Origin: Pseudomonas sp. LFM046
GTDB lineage: Bacteria; Pseudomonadota; Gammaproteobacteria; Pseudomonadales; Pseudomonadaceae
Length of the DNA: 64,000 nt
Assembly (NCBI RefSeq): GCF_000949385.2
Contig: NZ_JYKO02000001.1
Coordinates: 2,768,488-2,832,487, forward strand
Direction: 5' to 3'
In this document: piece after piece, positions 25,639-33,743 of the stretch
Position numbering within the stretch: position 1 is the first letter of the stretch
Layout of the letters: every line of letters begins with the position of its first letter
The notes under the pieces: model-generated
Told to the model about the DNA's origin: nothing
Databases searched by the model: none
The model's input: the letters and a program-made list of their open reading frames with translations, nothing else
Translations under genes and position numbers: made by a program

Positions 25639-27015
25639 ATGGACATCGAGAAAAGAAGCATCGAGTTCGTTCCCCACTCAGAGCGCTATGGGCATCCGCG
25701 GCGGCTGTTCACGATCTGGTTCAGTGCAAACATGCAGGTCACCACGCTGGTGGTGGGTACGCTGGGTATCGTCGCTGGGCTGAGTTTGATCTGGACCTGT
25801 ATTGCGCTGGTTCTGGGTTGTGTGATCGGCACTGTGTTCATGGCCGCGCACTCCACCCAGGGGCCACATCTGGGGATCCCGCAGATGATCCAGAGCCGGG
25901 CGCAATTCGGCGTCCTGGGGGCTGGCTTCCCCTTGCTGATCAACTACCTGGCGTTTGTGCTCTTCACTGCGGCCAACGGTGTGGTGATGCGGGATTCCGT
26001 CCAGGCGTTCCTGGATGTAGGCGATAACACGGCCATCATTCTGTTTGGCGTGGTGTCCTTCATCGTGGGCTTTATCGGCTATGAGCTGATTCACCGTCTC
26101 GGCGCGTTGATGTCGGCGCTATCCGGGATCATCTTCCTGATTGTTGCCGGGCTGGCTCTTCAGCAACCTCTGCCGGCGGGGGCGATGGATGTCTCTCAAG
26201 GATTCACCTTGGCTGCCTTCGCCCTAACCGTTACTCAGGCTGCGTCGTGGACACTGGGCTTCGGTCCTTATGTGGCTGACTATTCTCGTTATCTTCCAGC
26301 CAATATCTCCAGCCGTCAGACCTTCTGGTTTAGCTACATCGGCAACCTGCTCGGCGCGGGCCTGGTCATGCTGCTGGGTGCGCTGCTGGCCGTCCTGATC
26401 AAGGACGTCACCTCTGATCCGGGGACTGCGATTGGTAGCTTCTTCGGCCCTTGGTCAAAAGTGGCAATGGTGATCGTGGTGCTCGGTGTGTTGGAGATCA
26501 ACTCGCTGAACCTGTACAGCGCCTACATGTCCTTCATGACCATGTTCACCGGCATGCGCGGTATGACGCGAATCAGCCGCAAGACCAAGTTCATCGCGAT
26601 GGGCCTCACCGCAATTGCTGCGACCTGGATCGCCACCGCTACCCAGTACAATTTCTTCGCCTATTTCTCTGACATCCTGATTGCCCAGGTCTACTTCCTG
26701 GTGCCCTGGAGTTCGATCAACCTCGCGGACTTCTACCTGGTCCGCAAAGGCAAGTACTCGGTGGACGCCATGTACGACGTGAACGGCGAGTACGGCAAGT
26801 ACAGCTGGTCCACCATGGCGATCTTCATGATCGGCGTCCTCTCCACTGTGCCGTTCATGGACCTGTCGTTCTATCACAGCTACTTCGCTCAGATGATCGG
26901 TACCGACATCAGTTGGATCCCGGCCTTGATCGTTCCGGGCGGGCTGTACTACCTGTACAACCGCAATCGCTTTCAGTCGAAAAGCCCGAATATGACCCTG
27001 CAAAAGGCTGCCTGA
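25639..27015 (+). CDS. NCS1-family cytosine/purine/allantoin-type permease
   Basis: A 458-residue membrane protein with about twelve helices. The N-terminal SEDRYGHP-like segment (HSERYGHPRRLFTIWFSANM) is the NCS1 hallmark, and GPHLGIPQMIQSRAQFG forms the first substrate-site loop. FGPYVADYSRYLP is the second, and NLADFYLVRKGKYS lies near the end. NCS1 carriers take up nucleobases, hydantoins, allantoin or vitamin-B6-like heterocycles. It is thus a clue that the substrate of this island contains a nitrogen heterocycle, though this remains inference. A terminator follows. Confidence 0.92.
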   Translation: MDIEKRSIEFVPHSERYGHPRRLFTIWFSANMQVTTLVVGTLGIVAGLSLIWTCIALVLGCVIGTVFMAAHSTQGPHLGIPQMIQSRAQFGVLGAGFPLLINYLAFVLFTAANGVVMRDSVQAFLDVGDNTAIILFGVVSFIVGFIGYELIHRLGALMSALSGIIFLIVAGLALQQPLPAGAMDVSQGFTLAAFALTVTQAASWTLGFGPYVADYSRYLPANISSRQTFWFSYIGNLLGAGLVMLLGALLAVLIKDVTSDPGTAIGSFFGPWSKVAMVIVVLGVLEINSLNLYSAYMSFMTMFTGMRGMTRISRKTKFIAMGLTAIAATWIATATQYNFFAYFSDILIAQVYFLVPWSSINLADFYLVRKGKYSVDAMYDVNGEYGKYSWSTMAIFMIGVLSTVPFMDLSFYHSYFAQMIGTDISWIPALIVPGGLYYLYNRNRFQSKSPNMTLQKAA

Positions 27016-27038
27016 CCTTCACGCCTATCCCTGATGTG

Positions 27039-27072
27039 AAAGAGCCCGCGCTTAATGCGCGGGCTCTTTTTT
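27039..27072 (+). terminator. Intrinsic terminator after the NCS1 gene
   Basis: AAAGAGCCCGCGC and GCGCGGGCTCTTT form a 13-bp stem with loop TTAAT, followed by further T. It lies between convergent genes. Confidence 0.9.
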
Positions 27073-27135
27073 AGTGGCTGGCCAGCAGTTGGAAAGGGCT
27101 GGGTGTTGGCTCGGCGGAGCTGGCCCTTGCGTATG

Positions 27136-28164
27136 TCAAATCGCGTGGCTGGACTGGCGAATGATCAGTTGCGTACCCAGCAGGGCAGGCTTGATCTCCG
27201 TTCCGTTCTTGAGGTGTGCAAGAAGCGCTTCAGCGCTCAACTGGCCCATTTCCGTGGCCGGTATGGCCAGAGTCGTCAGTGGCGGGTCCAGATATTCGGC
27301 GAACTCAAGGTTGTCATAGCCAACAACGGTCATGCGCTTGGGTACGTCGACACCGAGTTTCTTGCAGGCAGAAAGGACGCCAAAGGCAATGACATCACTG
27401 TTGCAGATGACCGCGGTGACTTCCGGCTTCTCCATATGGATCCGTCGCATCGTGGTATCGCCGAACTCTATGCTGTAACCCGCAGTGCTTTCATAGATGG
27501 CATGGGTACAGCCGCCCGATGAATCGTTCAGCGTTTCGACGAAAGCTTTGACCCGGGCCTGCTGCCGGTCATTGCCCTGGATTGGCCCGGTCAGCATGGC
27601 CATATGGCGATGTCCCAGGCCATGTAGGTACTGGACGAGTTGCTGAGTCGCGATGTAGTTGTCGAAGCCGATGAAGGGAAATTCTTTCCCTTCAAAGTAG
27701 GAATACGTGCAGATGACCGGCATCCGGTACTCCTTGAGGTACTTGGTCAGCTCCGGATCCGCGATGTCCCCAACCACGAGCAGGCCCTCGGCGCCGCGCT
27801 CAACCAGCAACCTTACTTTCTCGTAGATGGTCCTGGAGTCGAATCCGCAGGACAGGACGTGTACCACGTAGCCGTACTGCGCCAGCTTGGCTTGGAAGCT
27901 GTTGATCATCTTGGCGTAGATGGCGTGATCGAGCGTAGGGATGATGGCGCCAATCACATTGGTCTTGCGCGAGCGCAGTGCCTTGGCCGCCGAATTTGGC
28001 GTATAGCCCATCTTCCTGGCGACTTCGAGGACCTTTTCGCGAACGTCATCCCTCACGTGGTGCGGGAGGTTGAAGCTTCGCGACACCGTAGCAACTGACA
28101 CGCCAGCTGCCTTGGCTACGTCGATAACGTTTACGCGAGATGGCGACTTCTTGGTGGTACTCAC
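27136..28164 (-). CDS. LacI-family transcriptional regulator (probable master regulator of the 11-28 kb units)
   Basis: A 342-residue regulator read from GTG at 28164; the open frame continues upstream but would add an unstructured extension. The helix-turn-helix VIDVAKAAGVSVATVSRS is near residues 13-30, and the hinge has AAKALRS with the intercalating leucine. The effector domain follows (IGAIIPTLDHAIYAKMI and VVGYDNLEFAEYLDPPLTT). It is convergent with the NCS1 gene. TGTAAACG-type palindromes with central CG or CC are classical for this branch, so it is the natural binder of the sites from 11337 to 25534. Confidence 0.92.
   Translation of the reverse strand: MSTTKKSPSRVNVIDVAKAAGVSVATVSRSFNLPHHVRDDVREKVLEVARKMGYTPNSAAKALRSRKTNVIGAIIPTLDHAIYAKMINSFQAKLAQYGYVVHVLSCGFDSRTIYEKVRLLVERGAEGLLVVGDIADPELTKYLKEYRMPVICTYSYFEGKEFPFIGFDNYIATQQLVQYLHGLGHRHMAMLTGPIQGNDRQQARVKAFVETLNDSSGGCTHAIYESTAGYSIEFGDTTMRRIHMEKPEVTAVICNSDVIAFGVLSACKKLGVDVPKRMTVVGYDNLEFAEYLDPPLTTLAIPATEMGQLSAEALLAHLKNGTEIKPALLGTQLIIRQSSHAI
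28122..28135. promoter_or_regulatory. Operator-like sequence inside the 5' end of the regulator gene
   Basis: CGATAACGTTTACG resembles the local operators and lies 30-43 bases after the regulator's start codon, within the codons for RVNVID. It may serve autoregulation as a roadblock; coincidence is not excluded. Confidence 0.3.
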
Positions 28165-28671
28165 GAATCCCTGGGCCTCTATGGATGTCAGGATGACGGG
28201 GATGGCTAGCGCCAACTGCTCTCGAAATACGCCACTCAACTGGGCATCTGACGGTAGTTTCGGCCCTATGGGAGGGGAGGGAAATCCCGCGCCCGTTCGG
28301 TGCTCTGCTCTCCACAAGCCGCAAAGCTAGAGGCTTAGCCTAGTGTTCTGACCTTAAATTCACAAGGGGGCAGTAGTCCGGTTGGTAGTCGGGTGTAGTC
28401 AGAATTCGTGGGTTGGATGGGCTGATTTTCTGTAGGCATGGTCTGGTTGTTTTTCGACCACTGCTTCCGGAACCCTACTAACTGTTAGGTAAGATTTATT
28501 TCTTAAAAATTAATCGCTTACCAGATTTAACTTTTTTCGAGTTTTTTGTGCAGAGCGTGTCAGCCTACAGGAGGCCACGCGCTAACGACTGGCGGTGAAA
28601 GCTTCCGGGCAAGGTAAGAGCGGTGGTAATTTCAGGCGTTTTTACGTGCTGGTCTCGATCAGATACTGGGG
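28165..28671. other. AT-richer junction between catabolic island and helicase island
   Basis: No gene is supported. From about 28480 to 28550 the sequence is strongly AT-rich (for example TTATTTCTTAAAAATTAATC), unlike the flanks, and marks a change in composition at the edge of the XRE/helicase/integrase island. Confidence 0.5.
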
Positions 28672-28893
28672 CTACAGCTCTGACATCTGAGGCAGAAGAG
28701 AGGATGGGTCACAGGCAAGCTCGTTGGCGATCCGATATAGCTTTTCGACGGTAATGTTTACTTCACCCCGCTCGATCCGTCCCATGTAGCTGCGGTCGAT
28801 ACTGCAGGCCAGCGCTAGAGCATCTTGCGAAATCCGGGAGGCCTTCCTCTGTGCCCGGATGCGTCCCCCTAACGCTTTCGCCAAGTTGTCCAT
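28672..28893 (-). CDS. Small XRE-family regulator resembling restriction-modification controller (C) proteins
   Basis: A 73-residue single helix-turn-helix protein. RIRAQRKASRISQDALALA forms the first helices, and IDRSYMGRIERGEVNITVEK the recognition part, followed by LYRIANELACDP. The order DRSY-x-x-x-IERGE with a short C-terminus is typical of controller proteins of restriction-modification systems and of small XRE autoregulators. It is divergent from the winged-helix/helicase operon across 104 bases containing a perfect palindrome. It probably represses or times both promoters. No methylase is present, so it is not a standard restriction-modification locus. Confidence 0.88.
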   Translation of the reverse strand: MDNLAKALGGRIRAQRKASRISQDALALACSIDRSYMGRIERGEVNITVEKLYRIANELACDPSSLLPQMSEL

Positions 28894-28949
28894 GACCGTC
28901 TCAATTTCACTTGAGGCGGAACTATCGTGCGTTTGCGGACGAACAGGCC

Positions 28950-28965
28950 ACGGATTATAATCCGT
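28950..28965. promoter_or_regulatory. 16-bp palindrome carrying overlapping divergent -10 boxes
   Basis: ACGGATTATAATCCGT is a perfect palindrome. TATAAT can be read on both strands (28956-28961 rightward; 28954-28959 leftward). Rightward, TTGCGG at 28933 gives a -35 with 17-base spacing; leftward, TTAACG at 28976-28981 gives a weaker -35 with 16-base spacing. The regulator encoded at 28672-28893 is the likely ligand and would control both directions from one site. Confidence 0.6.
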
Positions 28966-28997
28966 ATTTCTTTCGCGTTAACTCTTGTGGTTCCTCG

Positions 28998-29588
28998 ATG
29001 AAAACGGCCTCGTTTACCTTCGACAGGCGTCTGTATGAGCTGCTTCAGGAGGAAGCGCGGGCAAGGTTCACAACACGTGAACTGCGTGATGCCTATGCCA
29101 AGCGCTTGGGTGGCATGACTTTCCGTATCGGCGATCTACGTCGCTATGTGTACGAGCAAATTCGCCGAATGCTGCGCATCGGCTGGGTTGTACTCGACGA
29201 GGAGCGTCGGTCGCGGGGACAGGTCTACTGCCTGCAACCCACGCCGGCCCATCTGCAGCTGGAGCTGATCGACAATGGGTTCGAGAACAGTCTCAAAACT
29301 GCATCTGAGCCTATGCAGGAATCTTCAGGTCCTGATGATCCGCCTAAACCGCTGGAACCTTCATCCGATGCGGAGCAGCACTTAGAAGCGCTCCACAACG
29401 AGATCCGGTTGGACTTCCTGTCGTCGATGGGCGAGGCGGAGCGATACAAGCTGCTCCTGGATGAGTTGCCGCATCTGCGTGACAAGGTCGAAGCCGAGTA
29501 CCTGGAGGCTAGAGACCGCAGTTCACGCCTGCTGGGGCATCTCCGGGCTATCGAGAAGACACTCAAGACGCTTGCTGCTGCACGATGA
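28998..29588 (+). CDS. Uncharacterised winged-helix-like protein with C-terminal coiled coil, partner of helicase
   Basis: A 196-residue protein started at ATG 28998, which is about 30 bases after the predicted transcription start; starts farther upstream would put the palindrome into the coding region. The N-terminal 90 residues (TFDRRLYELLQEEARARF, then GDLRRYVYEQIRRMLRIGWV and RRSRGQVYCLQP) look like a winged-helix fold. A proline-rich linker follows, and from about residue 130 a charged heptad-like segment (LLLDELPHLRDKVEAEYLEA...) suggests a coiled coil. Its stop overlaps the helicase start by four bases. No known family was recognised. A DNA- or protein-recognition adaptor for the helicase is an inference. 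Confidence 0.75.
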   Translation: MKTASFTFDRRLYELLQEEARARFTTRELRDAYAKRLGGMTFRIGDLRRYVYEQIRRMLRIGWVVLDEERRSRGQVYCLQPTPAHLQLELIDNGFENSLKTASEPMQESSGPDDPPKPLEPSSDAEQHLEALHNEIRLDFLSSMGEAERYKLLLDELPHLRDKVEAEYLEARDRSSRLLGHLRAIEKTLKTLAAAR

Positions 29589-30985
29589 CTAGATCGCTAC
29601 GAGACTGGCAGTTCAGCTGCATCAAAAGGGCGTTGGAGCACTTTACCGTCACGCCGCACTTCTTCTGCCAGGCAACGCCGGGTGCCGGCAAGACGCGTAT
29701 GGCGGCAGAGCTGGCCGGCAGACTGCTTGAGCAGGACAAGATCGATCTGGTGTTGTGCTTTGCGCCATCTTGCCAAGTTGTTGAAGGCTTTCGCTCGACC
29801 TTTGCGGCGGTGCTCGGCAGGCGTCTGGATGGCCGGATGGGCGCAGTGGGAGCGGCGTTCACCTACCAGGCCATGGAGTACCGAGATGAGGGGTTCTGGC
29901 AGCTTCTTGATGACTATCGAGTGCTCGTGGTCTTCGATGAAATTCACCACTGTGCTGGTCATGACCCACTGCTCAGCAACGCCTGGGGTCAGCAGATACT
30001 CCGCCGGATACAAGACCGGGCGGCCTTCACCTTGGCTCTCTCCGGCACACCATGGCGTTCGGACGACAGGGCCATTGCACTGGCACGTTATTCGACGCCC
30101 GAAAGGCACTTGATATGCGACTACCGCTACGGCCTGAAAGAAGCCATCGCCGACGGAGTGTGCCGTTCTCCTCGCATTGTCCTGCTCGACAATCAGAAAG
30201 TGAAACTCACCGAGGAGGTGGGCACTGATAGCACTGTGAGGATGTTTCCCAGCATCGTGAAGCTGTTGGGGGAATCACCCGTTACCTACGAAGAACTGCT
30301 GCGGCACGACGAGGTGATCGAGCAACTGCTTGACCTCGGCTGCAGCAAACTGGATGAGCTTCGCCAGATCAAACCTGATGCGGCTGGTTTGGTGGTTGCC
30401 ACCGATATTGAGCACGCCCAGCAAATTGCTCAAGCCCTGGGCGCCAGGGGTGAAGGCTGCCATATCGTGACCAACAAAACCCCCGATGCGCAGCAGATAA
30501 TCAATGCGTTCAGGCACGGCGCCTGCCGGTGGATTGTCGCGGTTGGAATGATCAGCGAAGGCACGGACATCCCACGGCTGCAAGTGTGCTGCTATCTCAG
30601 CCGCATTCGCACCGAGTTGCACTACCGGCAAGTGCTGGGACGAGTGCTTCGGCGCACAGGCGAGTCCGATGATCAGGCTTGGTTGTTTATGCTCGCGGAG
30701 TTGACGTTGCAGGGTTTTGCGGAGCGCATTGCGGATGACCTGCCGGAAGACCTGGCGGTGCTAAAGGCGGTGCAGATACCAGCCTTCACCACGGATGCAA
30801 AGCCTGGTTCGATTGGTACTGTTGGCAATATCAGTGGACTAGAACGAAACATTGGAAGTAACTCCGATCAGCCTATTGGAACAGGCCCTGCGGGTATAGT
30901 TTCTCTTGGGAGCTTTATAGCCGAGGCAAGTTACCACGTGAGTTTTTCTCAGCATTACAGGCAGCAGCTACTCGCTTGCTTTTAA
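29585..30985 (+). CDS. Superfamily-2 DExH helicase/translocase
   Basis: A 466-residue protein with a full SF2 motor. Motif I TPGAGKT is at residues 31-37, motif II DEIH at 118-121, motif III SGTPWR at 153-158, motif V GMISEGTDIP at 321-330 and motif VI QVLGRVLRR at 349-357. This resembles the motor of type I/III restriction subunits and UvsW-like helicases. No nuclease, methylase or zinc-finger domain is visible. The last 60 residues are rich in Gly and Ser and poorly structured, which could mean loss of a former C-terminal domain. It is coupled to the winged-helix/coiled-coil gene. Confidence 0.88.
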   Translation: MTRSLRDWQFSCIKRALEHFTVTPHFFCQATPGAGKTRMAAELAGRLLEQDKIDLVLCFAPSCQVVEGFRSTFAAVLGRRLDGRMGAVGAAFTYQAMEYRDEGFWQLLDDYRVLVVFDEIHHCAGHDPLLSNAWGQQILRRIQDRAAFTLALSGTPWRSDDRAIALARYSTPERHLICDYRYGLKEAIADGVCRSPRIVLLDNQKVKLTEEVGTDSTVRMFPSIVKLLGESPVTYEELLRHDEVIEQLLDLGCSKLDELRQIKPDAAGLVVATDIEHAQQIAQALGARGEGCHIVTNKTPDAQQIINAFRHGACRWIVAVGMISEGTDIPRLQVCCYLSRIRTELHYRQVLGRVLRRTGESDDQAWLFMLAELTLQGFAERIADDLPEDLAVLKAVQIPAFTTDAKPGSIGTVGNISGLERNIGSNSDQPIGTGPAGIVSLGSFIAEASYHVSFSQHYRQQLLACF

Positions 30986-31014
30986 TACTGCGACGCCTTG
31001 CTCAATTCGAGTCG

Positions 31015-31036
31015 TGTCCACTTTGGAGAGTGGACA
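31015..31036. repeat. Inverted repeat downstream of the helicase
   Basis: TGTCCACT and AGTGGACA form an 8-bp stem with loop TTGGAG, 30 bases after the helicase stop. No T-run follows. It may be a transcript end or a recombinase site. Confidence 0.45.
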
Positions 31037-31228
31037 AGATCGTCTACTCCATTGGTTAGCTAATGATCGGGAGAGTTGGGGAATCAAAATTCAGGCGCTA
31101 ATGCTGTTTGGATTCCGCCGCGGGCCCTGATGCCTGCCCTCTGGCGATTTCGTGCTGTGTTACGGAGTATGGAAGTACGCCGGTAATGATGCCTGTTGTA
31201 TTCCAATTGGGCTGACGGACTAACATGG

Positions 31229-31245
31229 GATAATGCGGAGTTATC
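31229..31245. repeat. Short dyad upstream of the tyrosine recombinase
   Basis: GATAATGCGGAGTTATC has 5-bp arms (GATAA/TTATC) around a 7-base centre, the arm-spacer-arm geometry of tyrosine-recombinase core sites. It lies 66 bases before the recombinase gene. It is a candidate attachment site; no second copy was found in the window. Confidence 0.4.
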
Positions 31246-31310
31246 TCATGTGAGACAGCAATTCGACCCAATTCCGGCTTGGAAGCGGTATGCCGCGGTG
31301 AGATGGGGCC

Positions 31311-32255
31311 ATGAACGAGACGGTGGACCGCTACCTGCAGGCCGGCACGCGGGCGAATACCCGGCGCAGCTACCAGCAGGCGATCGAGCACTTCGAGGTG
31401 AGCTGGGGCGGCTTCCTACCCGCCACCAGCGACAGCATCGTGCGCTACCTGGTCGACCACGCCGGCACGCTGGCGGCCAATACGCTGAAGTTGCGCCTCG
31501 CGGCGTTGGCCCAGTGGCACGTCACGCAGGGCTTTCCCGACCCGACCAAGGCACCGCTGGTGCGCCAGGTACTCAAGGGCATTCGCACCCTGCACCCGAA
31601 ACCGGAGAAGCGGGCAGAACCGCTGCAACTACGCGAGCTGGAGCAATGCGTGGCCTGGCTGGAGAGGGAGGGGGAGGCGGCCCGAGTCGCAGGGGACCAC
31701 CCGCGCTTGCTGCGCTGTTGGCGGGACCGGGCCTTGTTGCTCATCGGCTTCTGGCGGGCCTTTCGCAGCGACGAACTGTGCCGCCTGCGAGTCGAGCATA
31801 TCCAGGCGCGCGCCGGGGAGGGCATGCAGCTGTTTCTGCCGTGGAGCAAGGGCGACCGCGATAACCAGGGCCAGACCTTTAGCGCGCCAGCGCTCGCACG
31901 CCTATGTCCAGTTGCGGCCTATCTCGACTGGGTCGAAGTGGCAGAGGTGACCGATGGGCCGGTGTTCCTCGGCATCGATCGGTGGGGGCACTTGAGTAAG
32001 CAAGCCTTGCACCCGCATAGCGTGATTCCGTTGGTGCGGGCTGTCTTGTTGAACGCGGGTTTGCCCGCGGAGTTGTACAGCAGCCATTCACTGCGGCGCG
32101 GCTTCGCCACCTGGGCTACGCGGAGTGGCTGGGATCAGAAGGCCTTGATGGACTATGTCGGATGGCGGGATACCAAGTCTGCACTGCGCTACATAGAGAG
32201 CACGGGGCAATTTCCGGGACAGCTTCGTCCGGTGACGGGTCTTGAATCCAAATAG
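31311..32255 (+). CDS. Tyrosine recombinase / phage-type integrase
   Basis: A 314-residue recombinase. The N-terminal SAM-like core-binding domain (residues 1-95) contains TRANTRRSYQQAIEHFEV. The catalytic domain shows Arg152 in FRSDEL, a Lys at 180, the HSLRR box with His259 and Arg262, Trp285 and the nucleophile Tyr294 in ALRYIE. All key residues are intact, so it should be active. It closes the helicase island, and no neighbouring phage structural genes are seen. The type is common as a lone integrase in Pseudomonas genomic islands. Confidence 0.92.
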   Translation: MNETVDRYLQAGTRANTRRSYQQAIEHFEVSWGGFLPATSDSIVRYLVDHAGTLAANTLKLRLAALAQWHVTQGFPDPTKAPLVRQVLKGIRTLHPKPEKRAEPLQLRELEQCVAWLEREGEAARVAGDHPRLLRCWRDRALLLIGFWRAFRSDELCRLRVEHIQARAGEGMQLFLPWSKGDRDNQGQTFSAPALARLCPVAAYLDWVEVAEVTDGPVFLGIDRWGHLSKQALHPHSVIPLVRAVLLNAGLPAELYSSHSLRRGFATWATRSGWDQKALMDYVGWRDTKSALRYIESTGQFPGQLRPVTGLESK

Positions 32256-32383
32256 GTACCAGCGCTGCCTGGTCCATTAGTTCCACAAGGTCATTGACTA
32301 ACTTGCGTGAAACGGCTCGAACGACCGTGAGGACTGACCTACCAAGGGATTTGGTGCCAGCGGAGCCGCGACTCCGCAACCGG

Positions 32384-32686
32384 TTATCGCAGACTGCTCA
32401 GCAAAATTTTCGCTAGGCCACTGCAGAGCCGGTTCCACACGGACTGGCTTGAGCGAGAGCTGGAAGACGGAGATGCCTGCGTCGATGAAAAGAATGGGGA
32501 GATTCGAAGATTTACGGGCAGCGTTTCTTCGAACATGCCCTGCAAAAGCACTTCACTCCGGGTGGGATAGTGCCGCAGCAGCTGCGTGGCCATGCTGCGC
32601 GTCTCTTCCCCTACCGACGCGTCTTGCTCTAGCTGCTGCAGAAAGTCGTGGGTCTGTATGATGGCTCGGGTTCGTTCGTGAGGCAT
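32384..32686 (-). CDS. BPSL0761-family small protein
   Basis: A 100-residue protein. The start MPHERTRAIIQTHDFLQQL and the block ATQLLRHYPTRSEV match the BPSL0761 family, short proteins of unknown function common near mobile DNA in Pseudomonas and Burkholderia. AGGAGA lies about 13 bases before the ATG. The C-terminal third is Ser-rich and looks atypical for the family, so the end may be altered by a frameshift or fusion to neighbouring sequence. Confidence 0.65.
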   Translation of the reverse strand: MPHERTRAIIQTHDFLQQLEQDASVGEETRSMATQLLRHYPTRSEVLLQGMFEETLPVNLRISPFFSSTQASPSSSSRSSQSVWNRLCSGLAKILLSSLR

Positions 32687-33391
32687 TGTCACGGACAATC
32701 TCCTCTCAGGGATGCGTACGGGCCGGCAAAAAATAAACCCCCTGGTGCGCAGTACGGGAGAAATCCCGCCCGAGGCGTGGGGGTTATGGTCTGTCGTCAT
32801 CCTAACCGAGGGGCGCCAGGCTTTCTACTTATGGCGACCAAATGCTGAAGACCATCTGTGGGTAGGAGCTGCTCCGGACAGACCATACAGTCCTTCAGAC
32901 CGTCAAGTTCCCCGACCCGCTGGATGCATAAGCTTTAGCTCAAATGCCTTGTTTAGCTGTGCAGCTAAACAAGGCATTTGAGCTAAGCAGAGCCCGCAGT
33001 GTCGGCGAATATGGCCGCGAAAAGGTGATGGAGCGGGAAGCACCTCAACCGTGATCGAAGGTCAGTCATCGCTGACCGTTCGAAGCGCAACTTCACTGAG
33101 ACCAGGATGCCCCATACTCGGCTTTCCTGGCGTTCAATGACCGACGCGGCCGATCCTGAATTGCCGAGAGGCAGCTTGAAGTGGCCTACAGCTGCTTCGA
33201 AAGCTGAAGCACTTGCCCTTCTGGCCACCGCCGAACCGTCTTTTTCAACAGAGTTGGCCGATTGCTGCTGTTTACAGCGGGCAATTTCCGACCGAGTTAT
33301 GCCGGTCAAGACCGGCGGAAACCGGCCTTTGATCGAGGAAAGCAGAACGGTATCCGGGGGCATTCTTCCGTGTATTGGCTACCGGCGCGGG
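32687..33391. other. Non-coding or degenerate stretch next to the integrase island
   Basis: Apart from the palindrome at 32935 no gene is supported. Open frames on both strands between 32987 and 33391 have no ribosome sites or recognisable products. The part from about 33280 to 33340 contains repeated CCGG-rich units (GCCGGTCAAGACCGGCGGAA), reminiscent of dispersed Pseudomonas repeats. Confidence 0.5.
32935..32986. repeat. 52-bp perfect inverted repeat with 2-base centre
   Basis: The 25-base arms (starting TTAGCTCAAATGCC and ending GGCATTTGAGCTAA) are perfectly complementary, with only TG between them. No T-run follows, so it is not an ordinary terminator. It lies 680 bp past the recombinase gene in DNA without genes. 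Confidence 0.85.
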
Positions 33392-33589
33392 CTAATCATC
33401 CTTTCGGTTAATGACTGACGCCATTGGCTCTGATTCGCCCGAGTCGCAAGGCAAGTCGGTCATCGATCTGCGAAAACCCCTTATAGCCTCACCCAGGTCA
33501 CCGCCGAGGTGCCTCAGGCGCTTGCCGCCGAAAAGCACCAGTGCGACCAGAAGAATCACTGCCCAGTGTTTCCAATCAAATATGCCCAT
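33392..33589 (-). CDS. tatA: Orphan TatA/TatE-family twin-arginine translocase subunit
   Basis: A 65-residue protein with a short N-terminal transmembrane helix (about residues 8-21), then [20 protein letters not shown]. This holds the conserved Phe-Gly hinge and amphipathic helix of TatA, and a charged tail follows. No tatB or tatC is adjacent, so it is an extra TatA copy that would join a Tat system encoded elsewhere. It lies just outside the integrase island. Confidence 0.88.
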   Translation of the reverse strand: MGIFDWKHWAVILLVALVLFGGKRLRHLGGDLGEAIRGFRRSMTDLPCDSGESEPMASVINRKDD

Positions 33590-33743
33590 TCTTGATTCTC
33601 CTCTGGGTGTGCGACTGAATATTTCCCGCTCCTAGTGCTGCCGGAAAGCGCTGGCGTGAAGTCATGTGCGCAAACCGATAGCGACGCGATAAGGTCGGAG
33701 CTGAATCCTGTCCCCAACACTGAAGTGTCTGATCAAGCACGGA

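Noticed and set aside
32987-33418. Open frames on both strands between the palindrome and tatA
   Set aside because: Products look like translated repeat DNA; no start signals are convincing.
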